A DNA stretch of 64,000 bases from Ciona savignyi (lineage: Eukaryota; Chordata; Ascidiacea; Phlebobranchia; Cionidae): the NCBI GenBank assembly GCA_000149265.1, contig CH001995.1:579947-643946 (forward strand). The letters are read 5' to 3'. The position numbers and the translations under genes are program-made. The notes beneath the pieces were generated by a model. It was not told where the DNA came from. It worked only from the letters and a program-made list of their open reading frames with translations, and searched no databases. Shown here in pieces: positions 52,915 through 64,000 of the stretch (position 1 is the first letter of the stretch; each line of letters starts with the position of its first letter).

Positions 52915-55900
52915 ATGAAATTTTTAATAATCATCACTACCCTCGTTGCCTATGTCGTGGGTGATTTTGCTTCGGTAACCCTCGAAGATAATGGATATGA
53001 TGGAATTCTTGTAGCCATTAATCCAAGTGTTCCAGAGGATCCTAGGATAATATCTTCCATCCAGGTATTAACTTTTTGCATTGATCAAGACAAGTGTCAT
53101 ACAAATATACAAACAAAATGAAAGGTAACCTAGTGATATACCAAGTTATTAAATAGGATTGCGGATAGAGTACTTTTGGTTGATGGAAAAATGTAGAATG
53201 CATTATAACACGAAACGTGATACAACTGCTTGTTAAAAATAAAGAAAATGCTATATCACGACCTTTTGACTGACTGTCAAATGTGTGTATTCATTCGTTA
53301 TAACCAGTCCCCAACTGATCGCTTATTGTGTGTAAATATTTAATTTAAAAACCCTATATCTAGGTTATATTTGTGTCATGTTAGCTACCATCTGGGAAAG
53401 TTTTTATAAAAGAAATAAATAAAATATGTAATATCACTATAATGTGTTATTGTTCAGTTGTTATAACCAGTGTGACATTTATATTTATTTGTTTATATAG
53501 TTTCGTTTAAAAAAAACAAAATCTTTATCTTGGATTTAAAAAACAAAATTTTATTCTCGATAAACAGCATAATACTCTTTGTTATGTTCGGTGGTAATAC
53601 CCGAGGTAATCGGCCAAATTGGGTAAAAAATGTAAATATGCATCCGGTTCGGGGTTGGGCTATATTTTGTGGCAAGAGTGTTGTTGGGCGCGACCACAAG
53701 TGCACTAGTTGCGTACATAAAGAAACCTCAGAGTAATTGCGTCGTCTTCATCGCGATGTGAGGATCACGAATATGATATTTACATTGGTTAGAGCACGGA
53801 AAAACAAATCACTTAACGGCGCAAATATGTTTATACTAAAACAGTGAGAACAAGTGAGTTATTGCCTTATAGGTCTATATCATTTAATTACATAAAACTG
53901 GTTTTGAGATATAGACTATACATTACATTTTCACAGAACATGTTTACTAAAGCATCTCCAACCTTGTTTTCGGCCACGAAAATGAGAGCTTACTTTCGCA
54001 ACATCAATATTCTAGTTCCTAAAACATGGACAAGAGGGTTATACGACGAAGCAACCAGACTATCCTATCGAAAGGTATAATTTTCTTGTGTAACAAGATT
54101 TATTTGTGGCGTTATCTCATACGAGTTATCGTCTGATTACCTTGTGCCAACCGTCGTGTTACTGAAGCAATTGCAGTAGGTTGTGTTTTAATAAGATCCT
54201 TATCCAAGAAAACAGCCGATTAGCGACACTCCAGTTCCGAACCTAACGCGCAGCGACGCGCTAATCCATCAAGTACCTGTCCCTCAGCGCGCAAGAATAT
54301 GTGATGATCTGGCCTCATTTAATATTGATCAAAAATGATAATTTCGGGAGTAATGGGAAAGCACCATTTGTAGCTACTTAGTTTATAAGCCTCAACCAAG
54401 TATTTTGATTCACTTAGGCCGATGTTATTGTCGCTGCCGCGAATCCAGCACAGGGGATAATTCCATACTCTGAACAAAATGCCGGTTGCGGAGAGCCAGG
54501 AAGTTTTATTCATTTAACACCGGAGTATGTGATAGATAATACTGAGGGAATTTTTGGACCAGTTGGTAAGTGAACCTCATTGTGTTTAAACTTGCGGTTG
54601 AGCAATATCACGTTCAACTTGAAGGGAATTCTACATTGAAAATAGTTATGCACTTCGTCCGACAGATTAGTCTAGTGCTTTATTGCGTCGCCTTTCAGCC
54701 GAAGGGTTGCAGATTCGAAACTACTTGCCAGCTAGTCGGCTATGTCCTTGGTCAAGGCACCTAACGAACACTGCCTGAACCAAGCAGATTAATGGGTTGT
54801 ACTAATTTAAAAGATACACAACACACTGCAATAGCTCCGGTAACGCGACGGTGGGAACGTGACGGTGGGCACGTTCCAATTTTACGATTGCCCGTGTGTA
54901 ACCCCCCTTGGTTTTTCCATTCACGGGGATAAACATTAATATCTTATCCAATCCTCCTATTTTACTTTCTCAAGATGTTGTTTCGTAGAGTGTTCTAAAC
55001 TTCATATTGTGCAGCTTAAAGTGATAATTGTAACAGTCCTTGTTGCTTAAATAAATTATTGTATCTTCTTTCACAGAAAAGGTTCTAGTTCACGAATGGT
55101 CGCACATTCGGTGGGGAGTATTTGATGAATCTGTCTCTGGAGAACATAATTATCATTATGTTGATAGCGACGGAGTAACGCAAGGAACAAGGTTGTGAAT
55201 AGAATATTGGTCGATCCAGATACCTCAGGGGTTATTCAAATATGAATTCTAAATAGTGTGTCTAAATATATCGACGATAAAGTTTCCTTTTTATTGAGCT
55301 ATAGTGTGTTTTTGCTGGGTTAAATGTTTTGCAATATAGGCGACATTAAATTCTGCCTTTCTCTTCAATGTAAACTAACCTTAATAAAAGGGTTGTCACT
55401 TAAAGATTCTACATTTAACCCTTTAACGTTTAAAGCTAAACTGTTCAACACAATTTATTTTTGTTGTATTGTTTGTTCATAATTCAACAAAATAATAATA
55501 TCAGCAATTAGGTCAAACTCTCCCTACAGAAGTAACATTTTGCTATCTTATCTGCACGCAATAATGACCAAACTTTACCGAACGTTGGCAGGAAAGAATA
55601 ACTCACAGAATAAAAAATACCTCAACTTGGTTAGGTTAGGCATTCCCGGTCTATATATCAAAGATGTTTATACAGGTGCCCGAAGAGTCTGCAAGGAAGA
55701 AGTTTCGATTTCGTACCTCCTTATAACCAAAGTTGTCAGATAGACCCGTCAACGGGACTTCCTGTCAGTGACACCTGTGTTTTCTACGTGAACGATGTAC
55801 AGAATGTAGGAATAAGGGCTTCGATGATGTCACATAGCTATGTTCCACAGGTTAAGTCACGTTTGCATTATTCAGTTAGAAATAAAATATAGTACGATAT

Positions 55901-58900
55901 AATAAATTATTAAGTTACAAAAGCCGAAAAATATTGTTTTTCATGTATCTAACAATAAAGCCATTATAATATAATAATACATTTATAAATCGACTTCGAA
56001 CCTCTGACTTTCGCTCTTGATTAAAGAAAACATTCTTGGCAAATGCTTTCGCAGTCGTTCGTCTTGCCCGATCCAAGAATTATAATAATACATCTATAAA
56101 CCGTAACTATTTAAAATAAAAATACTTATTTTTTTTTATCCGCCCAGGTTTTGAATCCATTATGGTTTCTTACCAGGTTCGTTTTTAAATGAAATGCCGT
56201 ATATAAATCGGTCGAGTTAATTCGGCCTCGATAATTTTAAACCAATATATTTCGCAGGTGGTTGAATTTTGTCACAGCGATCCAAGCGACCCAACCAACA
56301 TGCACAACAGCGAGGCCGACAACGAGCAAAACAGTCGATGTAACTTACAAAGTACATGGGACGTCATAACTTCGACCAGGGATTTCAGGGACGGGGCTAA
56401 CCCGCCAAACGCCAGCATACTTAACGTAAAACCCAACTTCAGGGTTGTACAAAGAGCAGCACACAGGAGATTTATGCTTGTGATTGACGTATCTGGGAGT
56501 ATGAGAGGAGTGAGTTATCAGCTTAGTCTAAAATTCATATACCTCTTTCTGTAAAAAAAGACTAGCACTTTGATGTTTCGGTGTAAATTTATTCAAGTCT
56601 TCAGCTGCATGCCAAAAATGGTACAAATGTCCGGCCGTGGAATAAATGTATCCCAAAACACATGGTCTGCGTGTTGATTTGATTACAACAATACACTTTT
56701 TAACTTTGATTATTTTAGCAACGAATGCGTATGATGCGACAAAGTGTTTCAACATTCATAACTACGTCACTTCCGCTTGGAGATTGTGTTGGAATTGCAA
56801 CGTTTGAAACAAGGTCGAAGGTTCTTCTGCCAATAGCCAACATAACATCAAGAGAGGCAAGATACAGAATAGCAAGTAAAATACCCCGAAGGGCGGGCGG
56901 CACTACTTGCATCGGCTGCGGTATTCAAAGCGCACTCGAGGTATTATATAACACAAAAATAATAAATCGTGATATATAATCTCGTTAGACATTATGTCTA
57001 ACTTTTTTTCAATTATTTATTAAATTTTTGATTTTATATAACTGTTAAATACAGTATCTGTCATTATATATAGGTTACATAAAAACTAATTAAATAAGTC
57101 AAACTCGTACGTACGGATTAATGGATAAAAAAAGATCCAATATATCCACTGCAGTTAAAACATTTAACAACAAAAAAAACAATATGCACTTAGGAGTATA
57201 CATTTTAAACTAGTCAGACTTACAGAATTTACAAACATCATACAGCATTATTACAACATATCACCAATACGTTCAAGTATATAGCACAAGTCATCAAATA
57301 ATTCGGGTTCATTAGGAAATGGAGAGAAACGCACCAGGAGCTCCTTGCGGTAACATAATCGTTCTTAGTGATGGAATTGAGAATGAAAATCCCAAAATAA
57401 ATGCAGTCGCTCCAATTGTTCGAGAACGGGTTTGTGTTGTTTTTAGTAAAATAACTCTTATGCGCAATTATTTTAATATACAGAAATATTGCTATGTTTG
57501 GATTTACCACCACAGTATCACGTTAAATCTTTCAATTATAAGGTTTCTTCATTATTACTTCAGTGTAAGTGGCGAAAACATTTTCTTATAATTTTCGAAT
57601 CTTTGCCAAGCGAATGGAAAAACAATACTTTTTAACATCGTTATAGAACTGCACGATCTTTGCCATCTTTTTCACAACTGCACACAATCGAGAACTGGCG
57701 GAATTAGCTCGGGAGACATGGGGAGAATGGTACTTTGCACAGGACCGAGATATAAAAAGATTGATGGGAGCTTTTACCGCCATCGCTACTGAGGAAGACG
57801 GCGATTTAAGCAATATGATCTCAACGGTATGGTTGCTTTAAAACCATCACTTTGATATCTCCGGTATGGTTGCTTTAAAATCAGCAATATAATATCAAAT
57901 TGATATCAGCTCCATCATACGAGTCACAACACATCTGAGAGAATATCACCAATCGTAAAACAATAATTTTATTTAAATGTTTGTTTAGTTGCTGTACAAG
58001 CAATATGTGGTCGTGGCTGGAAGCTCGGAATCAGAAACGATCATCATTGATGACACGATTGGGTTGGAAACCCGGTTCCTGTTTACGTGGCGAACTGTGG
58101 AACCAGGCAAGGAGTATATAACACAAGTGTATAATGCGCTTGTAAACTGTGCATTGTTTTTGATGGGTTGGTATTCAGTCGGATTAAATTGGTCATGTTC
58201 GATGAGCAGGGCTACCACTACTCTTTTTGAATAGGGCTACCACTACACTTTTAACCAGTTGAGTAAAATATCAGAGATGTTTAAAGTAATCCTCAATTTT
58301 GTGTCATCAGATATCACATTGATCCATCCCAGTGGTTGTGTATTTTCATCCTCTCCATACCCGATAGCAAATAACTGCCCCGGTCACCCACTTGCAAGGC
58401 ACGATAGAAGGCTAAATATCATTGAATTTGCAATACCCGGCATTGCAACGGTAGGTGAAAATATTTGTAATAACAGTGTTAAAAATATTTACGTATCACT
58501 TAAACCGCACACTAAAGGAAACCTAATTTTGAACCCAATACCACCTGTATATAAAAAAGGTGACTATATACCATACAAGATCTTTTAAGGTTGGATGTGT
58601 ACAATTTGACGACTTTGAATTGATGTCGAAATATGCACTTTTGCCATACGTTTCCCACAGTATGTGGCTTTAAAATATGACCCCTAATTCATATTTCTGT
58701 GAAAATACAATTTTGTTCCCTGTGGGTTAGAAAACCAAGCCTAAAATGGTTTTAGCACGCAAGTTATTTGCTTCTAGGACTGTTGGATTATTATAAATAA
58801 TCCTTTTCTATAACTTACCGTTAGGCATAATATGGGAATATTTTGTTGGACATAGGCTAAGCGAGTATAACCCGAGTCTGTTTCGACCGCGCAAGTTTCG

Positions 58901-61900
58901 ATCGTGTAAAAGCCGATTAAGCTATGGACTCTAAAATAAGCTAATATGGTAAGATGTCGTAGCGAAAGACTAAAGGTTTGTCGGTTTACTTTTTCTTACA
59001 AAACAGCCGGAGGCCAGAACGAAACCATGATTTAAATAACCACAAAATGAAAGTATGTGAAAAAAATAATATTGTGAAAATCGTTATGGCAGTCTGGAAG
59101 TTGGCGTTTTACTATCTCGTCACGACAACGAGAGACCATCAGTGCCACGATTACAGCAAAACCTCGACCGAATGTTGACCCAATAGTTATCAAGTCTAAC
59201 TTTAGAGGGAACACATCAAACATCAATGAACCTGTGGTAATTGAAGCAAAGGTAACCAACCCTATTTGTACATATTTTGACTAAGGCATGCAGAAATTGC
59301 TATTTTGTAATTTCCGAGGTGTACGAAAGATTGGTTTATGTGACAACGGTAAATTTTATATATTCGGGTAACAGGTGACACGAGGCGATCCAGGGGTTCC
59401 TTTAACAGGTTTAACTGTCATGGCTGTTATTGAAAAACCAGACCTAAGCGAAGAAACGCTCCAGTTACTTGACAACGGGGCTGGTATGTTGCTGTTTAAC
59501 ATTGTTCCTATATGTATTTTTAATAGGATTGGATAGAACATTTAAGTTTTACCCCGTTGATGGGAAAACTAAGGGGTTAACACACGGGCAATCGTTAAAT
59601 CACCCCGCTCCTACCGTCAGGTTACCGGAACTATTGTAGAGGGTTCTGTATGATTTACACGTTCCATCAATTAATTAGAACCTATTAATCCGCTGGGTTC
59701 ACGCAATGTCCGTTAAGTTCCTTGCCCGAGGACACAACCGAACAGCTAGTGACCAGTTTAGAACCTAAAACCCTTTGGTCGAAAGCTGACGCACTAAGCC
59801 ACCAGACTAACCCGTAGAATCCGCTATAGGTTCAGATTTAAGAAGAAATGACGGAATATACTCCAGAATGTTTAATGGATATACAGCAAGAGGAAGGTAC
59901 AGCATACAGGTAATACAGGAAGGTACAACTATTGTCAACATATAGTCACAGTATAGCACGATAGGCCTTTTCAAATAAATAGACTCGGTTAGTTAATTAT
60001 GTGTCACAATCAGTTAGTTGAACATGTAAGTAATATAATTTGTTTTTAAATTTAAGATCTCGGTGACGGGTAATGCTGTTCAGAGGAGTAGCGGCGATGC
60101 AGCATTCGAGTCGAATGCGCCATTAATGTTTGGACGAATCCTTACCAATGGTGAGCAATTCTTATCGTGTAACCATTTCTAAGATGATAGAAAGCAAAGG
60201 AACCTGAATGAATTATGTAGTGATTCTTATTAAAATCTTCCGCTAACATTGATAAAATTTATATAAGAAAATGTTTATACGTTGAGAATTCACATTTAAT
60301 TTTTTTAAACTATAGTATTTAAGTCAAACATTTTTAAACTATATTTCGCCCGAAAAGTCATCTTGTGTTTTTTTAAATAAATTATTGTTTAAAAGATTAC
60401 TTTATATACTACTACTACTATACTTTAATAAAAATAAAACTTTTTACGTATAGAAACTATTCTTCCTAACTGGTTGACGGCGGCTCTCTTACGGTGGAAA
60501 GCAAAGAAAGAAACAAGGGACTTTTCAAGAGTACATACATCGGCGGGAATAGAATATACAGGGTTTGGACCCACAATTTTTTGATAACATTTAGATTTAC
60601 ATATACAGTCTAAAGAAAATCTGTAAGGTTGCAAAAGTCAATTATGCAAATTCAAAATTAACAGCAAAAACTTGCACGTGGATGGCCATTTACAGGTAAT
60701 TAACAACTTTAGAAATTATCCACACATAATACCACTGCATATCCAGCCAAATACGCGATTCTGCCGTGGACACCATTGCTCCCAACCAAATCACCGATTT
60801 CACCGCTGTACAAAATGACATTCGAAACAAAACAAGCGGAATCAAGATTAGGTTCACGGCACCTGGCGACGACGAAGACATCGGAACAGGTGATAATAAA
60901 AAATAAGTCACGCGTTCTTGTTAAGTTGTCGTTTGACTGGTAAACGCCAACATATATATTTCTTTCGAAAATATAATTCGGATATTCTGAAATAATTTCG
61001 GCGGATTTCAAGGTAAATTTTTTTTACTTTATTCATTGAGTATGAATGGGGCATATATTCACCTCTCTGTGCTGCTAAATTCATATTAATTAAATAATAT
61101 GGGAATTCGAACGGCAACAGTCTGAGCTTGGAAAATCGTACTACTCTGTAGTAATACGGTTATATAGCACAGTCTCCAGTCTCATCTGACGGAGGGCGTA
61201 AATAAATGCAGCCAGGTTACTTTAAACAATGGAATAAAACCCCCCGAAAACGTGGATTGCACGCTGTGAAGGTACTCGTGGAGAGTGTCTTCCAGCATCC
61301 ACCTAGTAGGGATACTACCCCGAGTGGATTAATTTCCACATTGCACGTAGGGGTTTTGGTCTAAGACCACCAACTCACGCTAAGCGTACAATTTAACTTT
61401 TTTGGGCTTACCACCAAAAAAAAATCTGACAAAATAACCTGCTAACAATGTATCCTGATCATTGTTTAAAATCTTTGTTATAATTTATATTATTTATTAT
61501 AGTTAGATTTAAAATGTTTCCTATTATTTTTGCTTATAAATACTAAAGTAACAATCTTGTATTCGTAAAGAAGACCTCCTGTAGCACTAACTGTACCCAC
61601 CAATCAAGAGTAAAATCAAATAATTTACATACAACGACTAACTAATAAGTGTATTACTGACCGAGCAATTAGCTTGGTGGGTTAGTGTTGGGGTTCGAAA
61701 TTAGTCGGTAGCTAGTCGGCTGTGTCCTCGTACAAGGGACTTCGCGGATATTGCAGGAATTGTGGCTTCTACTAAATTGAAGGAGGAATGTGTGAATTAT
61801 ACACATCATACTCCAATAGCTCCCGTAACTCGACGGTTAGCGCGAGGTAATCTAACGATTACCCGTGTGCAAACGCTCCGTACGCTTTCCCAGTCACGAG

Positions 61901-63090
61901 ATAAACATTAATATCCTATCGATTAAACGTTCGGAACAACTTGTTAATAAATAATATCCTAATCAAAACATTTTTATATAATGAATAGCGGAATCTTACA
62001 ACATTTGCTACACATTTGATGGGCCTACCGAACTTTTAACCAACTTTGAAGAAAGTTACTGTGTGTCCAACTTTTCTGTACCCAAAACTGCTGGAACAAT
62101 TGAAGAGTTTATAATACCCCCGCCTAATTTTGAAAATAGGACCGGGGCTATCAGGTGAATTATGACATATTTTTTACTTGAATCCCGTCGTCCAAACAAC
62201 CGCCAATTGCATTATTTCTACCTTTAGAAATAAACCATACAATTTACATGACATGATTTAGCAAACCGTAAAATGCTAAGTGAATAAGGAAAAGTTACAA
62301 ATAATTCGAAAAGTTATTTTTTAAATAAAGCCAGCATATTTCCGCTACAAGGCAAGTTTTTAAAAATAATTATTATCCATAGGGTTGCCATTGCGATCAA
62401 AGCTATGGACGACGCACTGCAAGTCTCTCGAGTTTCAAACATTGTATCGTTTAATTACTTCACCGGGTATCCCAAGCATCGACCAAAACAAGATCAATCG
62501 ATACAAAGTCCATCACTTCGAGATGGCCTAATGCAAGATCAATTGATGCAGGATCAATTAGTACAGAGTCAACAAATGAACAACATTTCTAACACCAATA
62601 CATCAGCAGCTTTAAAATGTCTGACTTGTTATAAAGCACGAAGTCATGCAGAGTGCCAGAGGATTGGAACTGTACAGTTGTGCATGTCCAATGAAGTAAG
62701 GCCATTACGGAAACCCCGTTTAGTTTTTAAGTTAGTAAACCTAAATTTAATTCACAGCAACAATGCGCAATTGATATTCGAACGGTGAATTGGCGCAGGA
62801 AAATGATCACCAAGTATTGCAAGCAAGCATCAGCCTGCATCAATGAACGCCAATCGGTTTGTACAAACACAACATAGAAACATGAAATGTAACCGTTCAT
62901 ATGAAATTATCTTTTTGTTTAAAAAAACAATATAATTCCAAGAATATTATTTTCTCTGTAATTTAACAGTTATGTTTGTTTGTAGAATCCTACTGATTGC
63001 AAGATCTTTGGCCCGAACAGATTTTGTCGATGCTGTTGCGGCACTTCACTGTGCAATGTAGACCAATCATCTTGCGCGGGCAATGTATGA
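52915..63090 (+). CDS. CLCA family protein (metalloprotease-VWA-FN3-like) with C-terminal LU-like domain
   Basis: 21 exons: 52915-53064, 53937-54074, 54418-54565, 55077-55191, 55676-55850, 56258-56509, 56719-56940, 57316-57429, 57647-57826, 57989-58106, 58311-58450, 59093-59251, 59375-59483, 59836-59909, 60057-60150, 60454-60562, 60747-60889, 61989-62154, 62383-62695, 62758-62856, 62986-63090; 1040 aa. Signal peptide MKFLIIITTLVAYVVG, then CLCA N-domain (NGYDGILVAINPSVPED). The zinc site HEWSHIRWGVFDE fits the CLCA HExxHxxxGxxDE. VWA MIDAS: DVSGSM, GGTT, LSDG, all intact. Beta-sandwich and FN3-like parts follow (LLDNGAG, ITDFTAV, IRFTAPGDDEDIG, VAIAIKAMDDA). A Gln/Asp-rich linker with MQDQL repeats leads to an LU-like tail starting LKCLTC and ending FCRCCCGTSLCN. 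CLCA proteins are secreted, self-cleaving metalloproteases that modulate chloride channels or mucus (family knowledge). Intron 58107-58310 uses a GC donor. AATAAA lies at 63265-63270. Confidence 0.92.
54112..54285 (-). mobile_element. tRNA-derived SINE fragment
   Basis: Matches the family's middle and head (ACGAGTTATCGTCTGATTACC through GACGCGCTAATCCATCAAG) on the minus strand, with an internal deletion. It lies upstream of CLCA exon 3, in the orientation opposite to the copy at 54652. Confidence 0.7.
54652..54960 (+). mobile_element. tRNA-derived SINE, near full length
   Basis: Head GACAGATTAGTCTAGTGC, B-box-like GATTCGAAACTA, tail TTCACGGGGATAAACATTAA; downstream of CLCA exon 3. It contains a small internal duplication around ACGGTGGG at 54848-54870. 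Confidence 0.87.
59523..59818 (-). mobile_element. tRNA-derived SINE, near full length
   Basis: Same family and orientation as the 63440 copy, inside the CLCA intron 59484-59835. It spans the whole unit from the GGATAGAACATTTAAG-like end to the tRNA-like head near 59815, with scattered substitutions. Confidence 0.85.
61660..61922 (+). mobile_element. tRNA-derived SINE, plus orientation
   Basis: Head at about 61665 (GAGCAATTAGCTTGGTGGGTTAG), B-box-like GGTTCGAAATTAG, tail CACGAGATAAACATTAATATC. It lacks part of the central head and lies in the CLCA intron 60890-61988. Confidence 0.8.
62600..63090 (+). other. Ly6/uPAR-like (LU) Cys-rich domain at CLCA C-terminus
   Basis: Encoded by the end of exon 19 plus exons 20 and 21. 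Cysteines: LKC-LTC, AEC, QLC, QQC, KYC, SAC, TDC, FC-RCCC, SLCN, SSC. The opening CxxC and closing CCxxxLCN are the typical ends of an LU three-finger fold. Both downstream introns are phase 0. The tail of the neighbouring CLCA-related gene has the same exon plan and Cys order. No hydrophobic GPI-attachment segment follows, so the protein is probably secreted. Confidence 0.7.
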
Positions 63091-63319
63091 GGCGTGAGAT
63101 ACCCGATTTTGATCAATTCAGAAATGCGTGCATATTTCTGTATCAAAATCTTAAGCTTTCGCTATTCGCCTGTTAACATTAATGAATCAGCTACATTTGT
63201 CATTAACATCGCTAGCGCTTTTATATCTAAAGTTTACATCGCAAAAAAATACGCTGCTATTCAAAATAAAAGCAGTAACATTATTTCGAATCATTGGTTA
63301 ATTTTGATGTCAAAGTGGT

Positions 63320-63910
63320 TTTACAATGGTGGCCCTTCAACTAAAACCCTTAAAAGTGGACCCTACATCTGGAACCTATACAACTGAGACCCATTGCAAC
63401 CAATATCCCTCCACCAAGAGCCTCTATCTGTGACCATCTGGATAGGATAAGATATTCATGTTTATCCTCGTGAATGGGAAACCCCAGGGGGTTATCACAC
63501 GGGCAATCGTCAGATCACCTCGCGCCCACCGTCGGGTTACCGGAGCTAGTGCAGTGTGTTGTATATGATAGATACGTTCCTTTAATTTGTTAGAACCCAT
63601 TAATCCGATGGGTTCAGGCAATGTCCGTAAAGTGCCCTGCTCAAGGACACAACCGACTAGCTAGCGACCAGTTTCGCACCTGCAACCTTCCAATTGAAAG
63701 GCGACGCACTTAACCGCTAGACCAACGGACCGGACTATCTGTATGGAAAATCTTTTAACTGAGATTTTTAATCTTAGTCCTTTTAACTGAGACACTTTTA
63801 ACTATAAGACACTTTAATTTGGGACCCTTTTATATGCAAACCTTCATAACTGGGAACCTCTGAACTGAGACCCTTTATACTGAAAGCTATCAAACTGAAA
63901 CCTGTTAGAG
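63320..63910. repeat. Degenerate minisatellite interrupted by a SINE
   Basis: Short units around CCTTTTAACTGAGACC / CCCTTCAACTAAAACC recur about every 16-20 bp at 63327-63435 and again at 63740-63910. The SINE at 63440-63736 sits between the two blocks. Confidence 0.65.
63440..63736 (-). mobile_element. tRNA-derived SINE (reference copy)
   Basis: Nearly complete, about 297 bp, tRNA-like head on the minus strand. Read that way it starts CCGGTCCGTTGGTCTAGCGG (A-box region), has an anticodon-arm-like hairpin around CCTTTCAATTGGAAGG and a B-box-like GGTGCGAAACTGG. The body carries CACTTTACGGACATTGCCTG, then a CACAACACACTGCA tract and CGATTGCCCGTGTG. The 3' end is GGGGATAAACATGAATATC followed by TATCC units. 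ATCTG flanks both ends (63436, 63736) as a possible target duplication. It resembles the composite SINEs reported from Ciona, but I cannot verify the family name. Confidence 0.9.
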
Positions 63911-64000
63911 ACTCATGTAAGGTATTTCGTTAAAAGGGTCTTATAGTCTAGCCGTGTCCTGGAACCTGTCCAACTAGGCAATTCTTGGTCAAGACCAAAA

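Overview
The window is animal nuclear DNA, most likely from an ascidian tunicate of the Ciona type. The support is AT-rich sequence, compact many-exon genes with GT-AG introns mostly of 50-1000 bp, chordate-type orthologues, and about 20 copies of one tRNA-derived SINE. The species assignment is inference. I rebuilt seven protein-coding genes by hand from splice signals, reading phase and remembered family sequences. Every exon junction keeps the reading frame except one single-base insertion in the myosin gene.

Layout, left to right. (1) <1-7776, minus: RGS22-like regulator of G-protein signalling, 18 exons, 3' end off the window. (2) 8076-21952, plus: RALGAPB, the beta subunit of the Ral GTPase-activating complex, 29 exons, complete at about 1447 aa. 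Genes 1 and 2 are head to head, with 299 bp between start codons, and look like a bidirectional promoter pair. (3) 22898-26545, minus: METTL24-like Methyltransf_22 protein; its first exon is tentative. (4) 28748-30247, minus: Sulfotransfer_4-type sulfotransferase with a C-terminal membrane segment. (5) 32468-45991, plus: a muscle-type myosin II heavy chain, 37 coding exons and about 1928 aa, plus a likely intron in the 3' UTR. (6) 47332-51745, plus: a secreted CLCA-related protein without protease or VWA domain, carrying two CLCA-type FN3-like modules, a Thr-rich linker and a cysteine-rich Ly6/uPAR-like (LU) tail. (7) 52915-63090, plus: a full-length CLCA protein (HEXXH metalloprotease, VWA with intact MIDAS, FN3-like module) that ends in the same LU-like tail.

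The most unusual biology is the tandem pair 6 and 7: a CLCA protein fused to an LU-like domain, next to a shorter relative that keeps only the C-terminal half with the FN3-like cassette duplicated. The other striking layer is repeats: a compound foldback element in a RALGAPB intron, an array of about five 340-bp units in myosin intron 32 with a related inverted piece inside gene 6, inverted SINE pairs around single exons of myosin and CLCA, and a SINE that overlaps a myosin 5' splice site.

The genes do not form an operon or one pathway. RGS22 and RALGAPB concern G-protein and small-GTPase signalling, the myosin is contractile, and the CLCA pair is secretory or extracellular. All functional statements come from family knowledge applied to motifs visible here; no database search was run.
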